Below, one piece after another: positions 49,726 through 59,525 of a DNA stretch of 64,000 bases (position 1 is the stretch's first letter; every line of letters begins with the position of its first letter). The DNA is from Nitzschia sp. DOCU1. Its lineage: Eukaryota; Bacillariophyta; Bacillariophyceae; Bacillariales; Bacillariaceae. The notes under the pieces were generated by a model, which worked only from the letters and a program-made list of their open reading frames with translations, was not told where the DNA came from and ran no database searches. A program made the translations under genes and the position numbers. Where the stretch lies: NCBI GenBank assembly GCA_951394045.1, contig OX596001.1, positions 372,001 to 436,000 on the forward strand, written 5' to 3'.

Positions 49726-50517
49726 CTACAAGTTATCCTTGGATTTTTCCTTTTTGGACTTTTTCTTCTTGGAGGAACTTGTATCCGATGATGACTCTTC
49801 TTCCTTTCGTTGTCGCTTCTTTTCCTTTTTTCGTCTCTTTCGCTCTGCCCTTTCTTCTTCTGTTTCCCCGTCGGCTCTTCGCTTTTTGGAAGACGACTTG
49901 GATTCTTCTTCTTTATCAGGCTGTTTCAAAGTTTCTTTCAATACTACCACTGGCGTACTCATTCCATCCCATTCTACTTTTTGCATGGCTTCCACTTCAT
50001 CTTTTTCGGAGATATTACTTTCTGCTCGCTTCCACTTGCCATGTTGTTGTGTCTGCGCTCGCATTCCAAACCGTGCACCCCCCGTGGCAGCAAACAATTC
50101 TTCATCGGAATACATTTTCTTTTTCTTTTTGTCGTCGGTCTTTTTCTTGTCCTTTTTCTTCTTTTTGGCAGCTAATTTGGACAAGGTATCACCTACCGAA
50201 TGTTTCCACCAATCATTGGCTTGTAGTGATTGATGGATAGCAGGATCCAACGTGGATTCTCCCAATCCCAAACCTTCGGCTCGTTTCGTGACTTGAATAT
50301 GACTGGACATGCCTTGTCGACGCTTTCCTAAACCTTGACCTTCAACCCATCCCAACTTTTCAAGTTGTTTCTTGGCAAACAAGGCCGGACCTGCACCCGA
50401 CGATTCATTTAACTGGCCGCCAAGGCGATGACGCAATTTGTTCCCCGCCAAGTTTAGAAAGGTAGTCGCTGGGGCAACAGTAGCTCGGGCAAGCGTAGTA
50501 TCGACTTCCGTGGTCAT
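49726..50517 (-). CDS. GPATCH4-type G-patch protein
   Basis: A 263-residue, single-exon product from ATG 50517. The G-patch lies at about residues 46-90: LFAKKQLEKLGWVEGQGLGK, RRQGMSSHIQV and KRAEGLGLG. It is followed by NDWWKHSVGDTLSKL and YSDEELFAATGGARFGMRAQ, the second conserved block of the GPATCH4 family, and a long Lys/Glu/Ser-rich nucleolar-like tail. G-patch proteins activate DEAH-box RNA helicases; GPATCH4 relatives act in the nucleolus in rRNA processing and snoRNA-linked steps. The tail has several basic nuclear localisation-like clusters. Role by homology only. Confidence 0.88.
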   Translation of the reverse strand: MTTEVDTTLARATVAPATTFLNLAGNKLRHRLGGQLNESSGAGPALFAKKQLEKLGWVEGQGLGKRRQGMSSHIQVTKRAEGLGLGESTLDPAIHQSLQANDWWKHSVGDTLSKLAAKKKKKDKKKTDDKKKKKMYSDEELFAATGGARFGMRAQTQQHGKWKRAESNISEKDEVEAMQKVEWDGMSTPVVVLKETLKQPDKEEESKSSSKKRRADGETEEERAERKRRKKEKKRQRKEEESSSDTSSSKKKKSKKEKSKDNL

Positions 50518-51182
50518 GGTGATGATGAAGAAGAGGAAGAATTAAAACACACACAAGCGATAATAGCTATCGATATACCAAAGGAGAGTTGCAAGAACAA
50601 ATCTTCTCCCACGGAAAAAGTGTTAGCCATCGATATTAGCGAGAGATGCAATCGAAGGGCAAAAAGCAGGCAAAGAACACGATCAACCGGCAACTCGCGC
50701 GAAGTTGCGCGCGGGAAAGGTTTGGATGGTGGTGGTGAGAGGTCGGAGTCGGACAAGACGCAGGACGGACAGACGAAGCGTCGATTTGCGAGCGAGCATC
50801 GTCTCATTCGATCTCATCATTACGCTTGTGGTGGCAAGCGCAGCATTGGAGGCAACACCATGCCATTGTTGTTGTTGGTTTCCAGCTGTTGTACCAGCTG
50901 ATCGTCCCCGCGCTGCTCCCATATAGACCTTCAATGGAATCGTTTCTGGTCTTCTGCATTATGCAGAGCCTTTCGCCCATTGAACTCGAGCATTGCTATT
51001 AGTTAGTTTGGTACATCCACAATTCTATACGGTAAAAGGCCTCGTCAAAAACATTGGTTGAAACACGTATCTTATTGAATTGAATACTTAACTATTTATC
51101 GTCCGTGAATTGGGACGACCACAAAGACCGAGGCAGGATGATGATCCACAGCAGATCATGATCCTCGAAGAGAAGAAGAGTA
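50518..51182. other. spacer
   Basis: Probable promoter of the G-patch gene (near 50518-50900) plus the 3' region of the gene ending at 51183. Short frames on both strands were not credible. Confidence 0.4.
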
Positions 51183-52282
51183 CTAAAACCAAATATTGAC
51201 AGTCACCGTCAACATAGTGGTGGTGTCTGCGGCATAAGCGTGAACAAAGAAATATTGGTTCTGTCCATAGGTAGGATTCGTGGGGTCGCCATAACCATCA
51301 GAGGTTGGAAACTCTAGGCAGGTGGTTTTGGGGGCGAGGGAGTAGTCCTCTTGGCGGAAGATATTATCATTGCATTTTATCTCTTGATCTCCTGCGCTCT
51401 CGCAAAGTGAGAGACTTTTGCATTTGTCGCCCTGAAATCTTGTGATACTCGGTACTGCCTCTGCATTTCCACTGGTCACTTGCGCGTACATATCGAAGTA
51501 AACATCTGGTCCAAAGCCGTTGTGATTCACCTTGAACCAAAATCCAGGAGTCCATCCGCCAGATGCGCAGAAATCACCACCACATTCGAATTGGCAGGTA
51601 CTGACAGCATTGGCGAGGGGGAGAAGATAGGTGTAGCGGTGATCCCCATAATCTACATCATATAGATTGAGTACAATGGGAGCGGCGCAGTTAATTCCAT
51701 TTGTGGGGGCTGTTTACAAGAGGGGGGGGGGGGTTAGTACGACGAGAAGGAGAAAGGGTGGTGGAGAGCAGCATGATCAAGATTGCCTCTGCTTGCATCT
51801 TGCTTACCGTAAATGGCGAGTGTATAGGTCTCTGATTGTAGTGTTGACATGATGTTGTTCGTGGCCACGAAGTACCAAGTTATCTGGCCCACGGGCAATT
51901 TCTTGATTTCAATGGACCACACGTTGTCGGCACCTAATTTGAGCGTTGCCTTCTTTGCCTTCTTCCCTGCAAGCATGTAGAAGATTTGAACAGCGGTAAC
52001 GATGTTATTGTCCGTATCCACTACCTTGACTGAAAATGTCTGAGTGGTACTGGTTGACCCTCCCCCGCTGATGGGGAGAATCACGTCGTATTCAATATTG
52101 GCCGGTACGGCCGGTAATGGTGCGAGGTTTCGCTCAACGACTGAGGAAGAGTCCATGTAGGAGTAGTCCTTGTTACTAGGCGCAACATCAGCGCCATGAG
52201 CACCGACAGTCAACGACGACATGAGGGCCATGAGCAGCAGGGCCCAGCATGAGAAGGAAACTGCACCATAGGCAGTCTTCAT
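51183..52282 (-). CDS. secreted protein, unknown, two exons
   Basis: Exons 52282-51808 and 51709-51183 with a 98-bp intron give 333 residues. A signal peptide (SCWALLLMALMSSLTVGAHG) starts the protein. The first half reads like a beta-sandwich (FSVKVVDTDNN, VQIFYMLAGKKA, GQITWYFVATNN). The second half is Cys-bearing: NCAAPIVLNLYDVDYGDHRY, TCQFECGGDFCASGGWTPGF, WFKVNHNGFGPDVYFDMYAQ, and ends with a hydrophobic strand. The first half may be an Ig-like/FN3-like fold; that is inference. Splicing at TAC G|CC preserves the frame and the GGDFCASGGW block. The intron contains an exact TACTAAC branch sequence beside a C12-type tract. Function unknown, likely extracellular. Confidence 0.75.
51710..51807 (-). 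other. intron with TACTAAC branch site and poly(C) tract
   Basis: On the minus strand the intron reads GTAAGC ... GTACTAAC, then a run of C residues, then CTCTTGTAAACAG. TACTAAC is the consensus yeast branch site. The unusual pyrimidine tract is nearly all C (plus-strand G run at 51722-51733). Confidence 0.75.
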
Positions 52283-53247
52283 GGTGATTCTGAGGGTGGT
52301 GTCAAGAATTCCTTGATTGCTTCAACGAACGATGAGTTCGATATATTCTTTTTGTGGGATGTGTTTGTTTGAACAACTTTTGGCTTGTTGGGGGGGGGGG
52401 GCATTTTCTATTTGCGTGATGGGATGTGGGATGGGCCTTTGAGGAAGATGCCGTGCTGGGCCTTCTAGACTTCGATTTAATGATACATGCCATGGGGGGG
52501 GCTGCATTGTTACTGTTCCTCTTCTCGTTTGTAGATGCACCGCTCCTCTTGTTGTTCTTTTGGTCTTCTTGTTTCTTGTTCTCTTGGGATCGCCGCTGCC
52601 CACTCCTCGTCGGATGCAACAACGACAGGGGCCATCGAAGGCCCTTGGGCACACAAGCCATAAGTTCAAAATGGAGTGCAACGGAATGCAAACTATTCTG
52701 TACTTTGCTCGATGTGCCGAAGAAGCAGTTGTGATTTTAGACTATTCGAAGAGGCCCTACCAGATGTTTTGTACCGTTGACATGTAAGAGGTAGAAATTC
52801 TCAATACATATGTAGCTCAATTTGACGGACTACCGAAGGAGGAGGGTGGCTTAAATAAAGTCCCAGCATCTGAAACTCTAAATGACTGTGACTGGTGCAA
52901 AAAGTCATGGGTACTTCCGATCGCTTCACTTGTTCAAAGTTTAGATTTTTGTTGGGCTTTCTGCTTCCACGATATATTCTATGATCATCTTTTCATCACT
53001 AGAAGAAAAAGGCCCGATCGGCAATTTGCAAAGTTGTTGCTGGGTTCGATCAATTATGCCCACGATATCTTGCCACATTTATGCCTTTGATTTGAGAGTG
53101 TCTTGGGATCGTCTTTGACGATCTCATTGTCGACAGCGGCACGTGGACCAACAACTCCGAAGAAGAAGCCAGCCATCACCACAGTCATCATCGCCGATGA
53201 CTCTTAGATGATAAATTTACCGTTGTCGCATGCACCAGCAAGGCCAG

Positions 53248-53330
53248 GCCCATCCGTTAGTACGGCCAACTCGCGCCGGCCGGGCTTCATTGTTCATGGG
53301 CCTGCCGGGTCGGAGTTGGCAAACACATGG
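53248..53330 (+). repeat. inverted repeat, left copy
   Basis: The sequence starting GGCCCATCCGTTAGTACGGC is the reverse complement of the right copy at 57195-57272. The first ~38 nt (to CCGGCCGGGC) have one mismatch, then GTCGGAGTTGGCAA is shared. Fainter similarity extends inward for about another 90 bp (GAAGCCCCCA ... TTCCCCC). Confidence 0.85.
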
Positions 53331-53464
53331 AAACATGTTAATATAATATATGGCGTTGAATAATATATTCCAAGTTGATTCAAGAGAAGCCCCCATTTGG
53401 TAACTTCCCCCAGTTCCAATTGCCCTATCAGCATCAGAAGCGTTAAATTATAAGCCTTGGAAGA

Positions 53465-53541
53465 ATCACCGCCAAATCATGGCGAAATCATGGCGAAATC
53501 ATGGCGAAATCATCGCGAAATCACCGCGAGAACATGGCAGA
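53465..53541. repeat. 11-bp satellite, left array (about 7 units)
   Basis: Units of the form ATCATGGCGAA. The flanks (ATTATAAGCC...GGAAGAA before, ATGGCAGAACT after) also match those of the right array in the same orientation. Confidence 0.85.
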
Positions 53542-55021
53542 ACTTTGACACGGCTGTGACACAACCTTGACATGATATTGATAAATCCTTGACACGAAAT
53601 AGGCGAGTGGCGGGAACTTGGACATCGAGTTATTCGGGGCTCTATGTGAATAATAACAACGGTTTGCACACGCGCTTGGATGGACCGGCCGGCAGTTGAA
53701 GATCGAAAAGTCGTATGAAATTTAGTGCGACATTGTAGCTTGTATCAAAGCTAAAAAATGACGTTGGCTCGGAAGCAGGCGAGCTGAACGGGGCCTTGCG
53801 CCAAAGTATTTTGCATCTCATCGCCTTGCATTTTGCAACTAAAACCTTTCACTTGCAACATCATCACTCATTGCACCAAGGCGAGGAACGAAAACCTCTC
53901 CCCGCTACTTTTTTCAGTGAAGGAATGGCCACTTTGTGCTATTCCACCAGAAAGAATGGTCCTTGCATGAGTTACTACGCTAGTTCTATGGAACGATTTG
54001 CCGCAAGCCATCTTGAGTGACCCAAACGGATGGGCTGAGTTTCAACAAAGCTTGGCGATGGTGGTTGGGTTTGACCTTCGAATCAGAGTGCCGGCAGTTG
54101 GGAGTGTGAGCCAATGAGATTCCGCTTCATGCCTCTTTGGTAGTGCTGGATGCTAGTAGTTCTGAAAGGAGATTTCTGTTCTTGCAAGGCGGTGACATCA
54201 CGATCAGATTTTCGATTCCAGTACGAAAGGGTTTCCGCAGCTCGTATAGTTTGCCGGCAAGAATGGACATTTGCAGCTCGGACCATTTAGTCATTATCGC
54301 CCTTGAGTGATGCTTGGTGTTGTGTCGGGTACTTGGTGCTTTGTCGTCGTCGGGAAGAACAAGTACTAATACTAGCGCCGATACTTGGAGCACGGGGGCA
54401 ATGTTTGAAGATTTCTAAAAGTCGGGCAGCTCACAGACGGTACTAGTATTGCATGCGACAATCCATCATGCATGGAAGATTCGGAGTGATTCGCATCGAC
54501 AGTGTAGCCTTGGAGTACAATGTTCCTCCCCCGTTTGGGCTTCCTTGCTCTCAAGGGTAGAACTGCCAAATTAAGGAGCGCGAGCGATACAAAGATTTTT
54601 GCGCATTTCAAGTAGTCGTTCAGCCCAAAAATATCGACCGAAAGCACAGGCATGCCGACTTGCCTGTCCAGGATCTCGGGGACTTGACGGAGGAACGCGT
54701 TGGTCACAGACTTGAGAAGCTGCAAGTTGGCTCAAGTATAATAGCAAATATTGCCTGAATCTGCGATTAGGGTGGATCGACATCGTGTATCGGATGTTGG
54801 AAAGTATTGAATGGATTCTTCCAGGCGTGTAACAGCGGCTAGTAAATACAACAAGCGACCAGTCTTGGATTTGCAGTCCAACAAAACATAGAAACGACCA
54901 ATACTCTCGATCCGCATTCCATTATCCCACTATAAATCAAAGCTGAAGAAGAAGAAGGCAATATACCGGTAGTGTGTAGTAAAACTTAGGCCTGTGCAAA
55001 ACGTACTAAACCACCACGCAG

Positions 55022-56390
55022 CTATACGTTGATAACCGGACAGTTCGGTGGAAGGAGATTGGCGAGGAAGGTGTTCCAATCGTTCTGTACTTGTGAGGCG
55101 TATTCGAAGGCAATCTGTCGAACCAAATTTTGGAATACCGAATGCAAGCCACTAGTCTTGTCGTCAATTTGCTTGTCCACACTGTAGACAACATACGGGT
55201 TGCTGTCTTGGTCCGCTCTGGCATGAGCTGTTGCCAAGACGGCTCCCCACTGTTTGGCCATTTCCACAAAGTCGCCATCGTTGCCCAAATAGGCCGGATC
55301 AAACGTTTTTTTTGAACGCCGATCGTTCTCGGACGCTGAAGTAGCCACTGGATGCCAAGTAGACCCAACCTAAGTTGTTATCCACTTCATCGATGAGGGC
55401 CTTGTAGCCAACCATGTGACGCCGGGCATGGTTCGACCCAAAGTCACTGTTATACTTGGTTTGAGTAGAAGCACCCAAGTACGTGTATGGAGTAGGGGCA
55501 CTTTGAAGCTTCATGTCGAGAATGACATCATCGTCTTGAGAAGTACTGGGCCCTTCGATCAAAACGTAATAGCGTTCTTTGCCAAGACTTCCAGTGCCAG
55601 CATTAAGTCGCTTGGCAATATCCTTGATGTAAAAGTATTGTCCCGCCCCTGTACCTTGCCCTGAAAGTGATGTCGTTGATTTGTAAGCGGAAAAGGCATT
55701 CTTGATCTCGGTTTTCTTGGCCGAGGCGGCAGCTTCAAGGTCTTCGTGGGTGAGGTCGAAGCGTCTAATTCCGTTGCTATCTTTGCTGCACCACTCCTTC
55801 AGCATATTAACCCTGCCTTCATTTTGTTCGACGTTACTCAAGAAGTTGTCGAGCTTCCCATAAGTGTAAGAAGCGGTGAATTTCTTGTTCATTTCAGCAC
55901 TGGTACCTCGATAGGTAGCCATGCTGTCCAGATAGGATTCAGAGAACGCATCGATAACATCAGATTGAAAGGAAGAACTGGTCTCGCCCAGATCGTTCAT
56001 CCAAAGAACAATGCTGATGGCCATGCGCCAGATATCGTATTGATAGTCGGCAACGATGCTTTCATCATAATCGTTGATGGAATAGATGACGTCGCCCTGG
56101 TCGTTTTCGAACGCTCCAAAGTTCTCCACGTGAAGATCCCCTTGTAACCAAGTCACCGTCTTGCTATTTCGAAATTGACTGAGCCGATAGTCTCCAGCGA
56201 AATCTTTCCAGAACAAGTGGTTGGTTCCACGGTAGAAGATGAAAGGACTCGTTGCCATGTTGCAGTACTTCGCCGTCCTGTCGGCGGCGGAAATGTCGGC
56301 ATTCCATGTGTTCATTTCAGCAACCACATCACCTACCACAACATTGGCGCCCAGAAGGATGAAAAAGATTAACGAAATCTGAAGAAACAT
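55022..56390 (-). pseudogene. secreted DUF2252-type protein, single frameshift
   Basis: Two overlapping minus frames (56390-55299 and 55348-55022) together make one gene of about 455 codons. A signal peptide (MFLQISLIFFILLGANVVVG) begins the first. DUF2252 features are visible: FIFYRGTNHLFWKDF, WLQGDLHVENFGAFEN, INDYDESIVADYQYDIWRMA and DVILDMKLQS, a kinase-like fold pattern. The second frame adds AKQWGAVLATAHARAD, the usual C-terminal motif. The frames meet at a run of eight A residues (plus-strand T8, 55306-55313); seven would join them. It could be a recent pseudogene, an assembly error in a homopolymer, or rarely a programmed slip. The gene lies inside the interval bounded by inverted repeats. 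Biochemical role of the family is unclear. Confidence 0.75.
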
Positions 56391-56926
56391 GTTTGGAGTT
56401 TCAAGAGGCCGAAATGTACGGTCGTGTCCATTTTGCCGAGAGGAGACGGGCTACATGTTTGCTTGCAGCCACCGTTTCCTTGGCCCGCAGGCCATCAACC
56501 GAAAATACCAAGGGAGTAAAGTGGCGCCTGGCCTGTTTGCAGGCATCGGAGTACTTACACTTTTTCTCTTTTTCTTGCTTTTCAAGCACCTTGGAGGGAG
56601 TGGTGTTTCGGTAGGTTCTGGCATCCGTGTCAGTGACACGAATGTCAAAAATTGCTGTTACACCTCTCTGCCAGAAGCCGTGAGCGGCGACATCGCCTCG
56701 ACGTTCTGGGCCATGCGCGCCCTAGGAGGTTGATTCACCGTTTAATTCAAACCAATCAACTGCTTCCCACACACATGATCTGTTGTAGAATTCTTTGTAG
56801 CACATCCGTAGCACCCATCAACGTATCTGAATCACATGATCCGTCGTGGAGATTTGTACCACCAGCCGTTATGACTGAAAAGTAATAGAGGCTATTATAA
56901 ACCAGTCCCGGAAGAACGTTGGCAAG

Positions 56927-57025
56927 ATCATGGCGAAATCATGGCGAAATCATGGCGAAATCATGGCAAAATCATGGCGAAATCATGGCAAAATCATGGC
57001 GAAATCATGGCGAAATCATGGCAGA
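56927..57025. repeat. 11-bp satellite, right array (9 units)
   Basis: Nine tandem units of ATCATGGC(G/A)(A/G)A. The period is not a multiple of three. Same orientation as the left array 3.46 kb away. Confidence 0.9.
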
Positions 57026-57194
57026 ACTGCGACAAGGTTTTGAGGAGAACCCGAGTGCCGGAACTGTTGAGCGCCGTATCCTGCACTTGCTTTTGGGGGA
57101 AAGAACAAGATAAGTGGGGGCTTCCGCTGGCTTCGGCTATCGATTTCATGAACCGATATAAATATAAAATATCAATCAACAGTCCACCCGCATT

Positions 57195-57272
57195 GGTCTT
57201 GCCAACTCCGACCCAACAGGCATATGAAATTATGCCCGGCCGGCGCGAGTTGGCCGTACTAACGCATGGGCC
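57195..57272 (-). repeat. inverted repeat, right copy
   Basis: Reverse complement of 53248-53330, ending with CGCATGGGCC at 57272. The two copies bound about 4.0 kb. No target-site duplication is evident. Confidence 0.85.
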
Positions 57273-57788
57273 AGAGATGATGATAGTAGTAGAGAGGAGT
57301 AATGCGCCCAACAAGAACAAACTTCCTTTGCATTGATCATAAGAACCTACCACCGGTAGTTCAGGTACTAGAGTCCGTGATTCCATTAAGAACTTTCTGT
57401 CTTCTTGGGACGACGACGATGAAGCCAAGTCCTCATCCGTCCGTCCATTTTGTGTGTCTGTGGCGGTCGCCGCGATAGCGAGTGCTGGTTCATGGTACCG
57501 ACGTTTGCACGTCAAACATACATTTTCGGTTGGTACTTTGGTTTTTGGATGACGCATGGTGGTCAGACGACGACCATGCAAGTATTGATTCGTTCGATTC
57601 CTTCCATTGACTGCGATATCTTTTGTGACCCTTTCGACGAGGTTCCCTCGGAACGAAGCCAAAATGGCCTTGCCACCAAACCAAAGATTCTCACCGGTCA
57701 CTGTCTGTTGCATCGACGCACAACAACGTCACAATCCAAGCAACAACGTCCTTTTAGGATTTCTCCTTCTTTCTATTGAACCATCATC

Positions 57789-59525
57789 ATGTCACCTTCC
57801 AACAAGGATTCGTCGTCATCATCATGGCAGATGCTACCGGCGACGGAAGAAACGCCATTGAATCCTAAGCAGAAGAACGACCATGATAGTTCGACCAGTC
57901 CACGGTGGCGCCGCCAGTGGAGAATGATGGTGGCCTCGCTGAGCATGACATTACTACTACTAGCAGGAGTGCTGTATGTGGCGTCATCATTTACTACCAG
58001 CCATGCTAATACTTTCAATTCATCATTCCCCGCCGACTTGGATCCTTCCGTCGAAAAGCTGTTGCAAGAATTGGATTCGAAACTGAATGGACGCGTCATT
58101 ACGAGGCACTCATCCAACTTTGACACTGCCGCTCATGTATGGAATCAAGTGACTCGACCACCCTTGGCGGTGGTACAAGTCGCCAATGAAGCCGATGTGG
58201 CCCATGCCTTGCCGATTCTGATCGAACTGTCCACTTCACCTTCCAAGCAAGTCAACTTTCGCATTCGATCGGGGGGTCATCAATATGCAGGTTGGAGTGG
58301 CATTGAAGATGGAATCATTTTATCCTTGTCCAATTTGAATACTATTCAAGGATTGGAACAATTGCAGGATCATGCGGATGATACTACGACACCTATTTCA
58401 CTCTGGCTGGGTCCCGTGGTACGCGTTCAAGACGTACTGAATCAAGTCCATCAACCCTTTGGATATAGTAGTGTGATTGGCATGTGTCGTACCGTCGCGG
58501 TGGGTGGATATGCCCTGGGAGGCGGTCAAGGATTGTGGGCACGGTACTATGGACTGGGAACGGATCAAATCGTGGGAGCACGCCTAGTCTTGGCCAATGG
58601 GACTTTGATAGAAACCAATGCGACTCATCGTCCCGACATTTTGTGGGCTCTGCAAGGTGCCGGACAACAAAATTTTGGTGTCGTGACTCAATTGAATTAC
58701 CAATTTTATCCTTCCTACGACAAAATTGCCGTTTTGGTAGCAACCATCAATCGGGCCGACATGCCACTGTTCTTTCATCGAGTGGCCAAACTGGAACGTC
58801 AAAAAAAGATTCCACAAGCCGTGGGAGCCTTTTATTCCAACGACAACTTTTATACCAATGGCACTGACGCCTGGGCATCGTATAGTATCACTATTTGGTA
58901 CACGTGCTTTCAAGATTCCGACCTGGCGATTGGCCAAAAGTACTTTCAAGAGGAAGTCGTGCCGCTCTTGCCGTCATCGTCAACGTTTAACTTGACCACG
59001 TATTCGTGGTATGACTTGTCCATGAACATGGTTCCGTTGCGAGAAGGCAATTATGTACGAATTTGGAATGGATTCTTGTATGCTCATCAAAACACGCTGG
59101 AAGCCTGCCAGGAAATTTGGTCCCTCTATCATGCGGCAGGCAACATTACGGAATATGCCAAGGTTGGTATTGAATTGTGGGGTGGAGCCATTTCGGAGGT
59201 ACCCCCGGATGCCACCGCCTTTTATTGGCGAGAGGGGATCTACAACGTACACTTGTGGTTAAATGTACCCGTCACGATTGAGAATGCCCAAGAACGATTC
59301 GACCGCGATGTAGGAGCCTTGGAACCCATTTGGGAAGGAATTGCCAAGCACCTTACGGGAACCTATTTGAATTATGCCGAAGCGAGTTTGGAGCACGACG
59401 ACTATGCTAGAATAACCTATGGGGGCAATCTCGAGCGATTGGTGGAGTTGAAACGAGAATTGGATCCCAACAATGTCTTTTCGAATCCACAAAGTCTTCC
59501 ACTCAATGTCAAACAAAAGTACTAG
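57789..59525 (+). CDS. membrane-anchored berberine-bridge-like FAD oxidoreductase
   Basis: Single-exon gene of 578 residues from ATG 57789. A basic cytoplasmic end and one transmembrane helix (about 47-67) place the enzyme in a type II orientation. The PCMH-type FAD domain follows: RPPLAVVQVANEADVAHAL, RIRSGGHQYAGWSG (His164, the expected 8-alpha FAD link) and GMCRTVAVGGYALGGGQG (Cys233, the expected second covalent link), then YGLGTDQIVGARLVLANG. The C-terminal BBE motif is complete (LNYAEASLEHDDYARITYGG, then LKRELDPNNVFSNPQSLP). The likely activity is oxidation of an alcohol, sugar or other small substrate with O2, at the lumen or cell surface. Substrate unknown. Soluble secreted relatives are more usual than anchored ones. 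Confidence 0.92.
   Translation: MSPSNKDSSSSSWQMLPATEETPLNPKQKNDHDSSTSPRWRRQWRMMVASLSMTLLLLAGVLYVASSFTTSHANTFNSSFPADLDPSVEKLLQELDSKLNGRVITRHSSNFDTAAHVWNQVTRPPLAVVQVANEADVAHALPILIELSTSPSKQVNFRIRSGGHQYAGWSGIEDGIILSLSNLNTIQGLEQLQDHADDTTTPISLWLGPVVRVQDVLNQVHQPFGYSSVIGMCRTVAVGGYALGGGQGLWARYYGLGTDQIVGARLVLANGTLIETNATHRPDILWALQGAGQQNFGVVTQLNYQFYPSYDKIAVLVATINRADMPLFFHRVAKLERQKKIPQAVGAFYSNDNFYTNGTDAWASYSITIWYTCFQDSDLAIGQKYFQEEVVPLLPSSSTFNLTTYSWYDLSMNMVPLREGNYVRIWNGFLYAHQNTLEACQEIWSLYHAAGNITEYAKVGIELWGGAISEVPPDATAFYWREGIYNVHLWLNVPVTIENAQERFDRDVGALEPIWEGIAKHLTGTYLNYAEASLEHDDYARITYGGNLERLVELKRELDPNNVFSNPQSLPLNVKQKY

Larger units (their letters stand above)
52283..55021. other. long gene-poor region with inverted repeat and satellite
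   Basis: 2.7 kb without a credible gene. G-runs lie near 52390-52400 and 52494-52501; the open frames around 52300-52790 are low complexity. It contains the left inverted repeat (53248-53330), with weaker similarity on to about 53420, and the left 11-bp satellite (53465-53541). Minus-strand frames at 54372-54725 and 54732-54917 show no family resemblance and could be relics. Confidence 0.45.
56391..57788. other. spacer with right satellite and inverted repeat
   Basis: Contains the right 11-bp satellite and right inverted repeat. A plus frame starting at 56389 (114 codons, overlapping the start of the DUF2252 gene) and a minus frame of 239 codons (57713-56994, with a CLTCKRRYHE stretch) were considered but not accepted. 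The promoter of the flavoprotein gene at 57789 lies at its right end. Confidence 0.4.

Noticed and set aside
53030..53062. A GGTTCGATC-like T-arm suggesting a tRNA gene
   Set aside because: The flanking bases do not form the T stem, and no anticodon arm or acceptor stem could be built around it.
56389..56733. 114-codon plus frame with CPFC and a hydrophobic stretch
   Set aside because: Its start overlaps the start codon of the opposite-strand DUF2252 gene and the sequence is that gene's likely promoter.
56994..57713. 239-codon minus frame with CLTCKRRYHE
   Set aside because: Runs through the 11-bp satellite and the inverted repeat, which argues against a real gene; no family seen.
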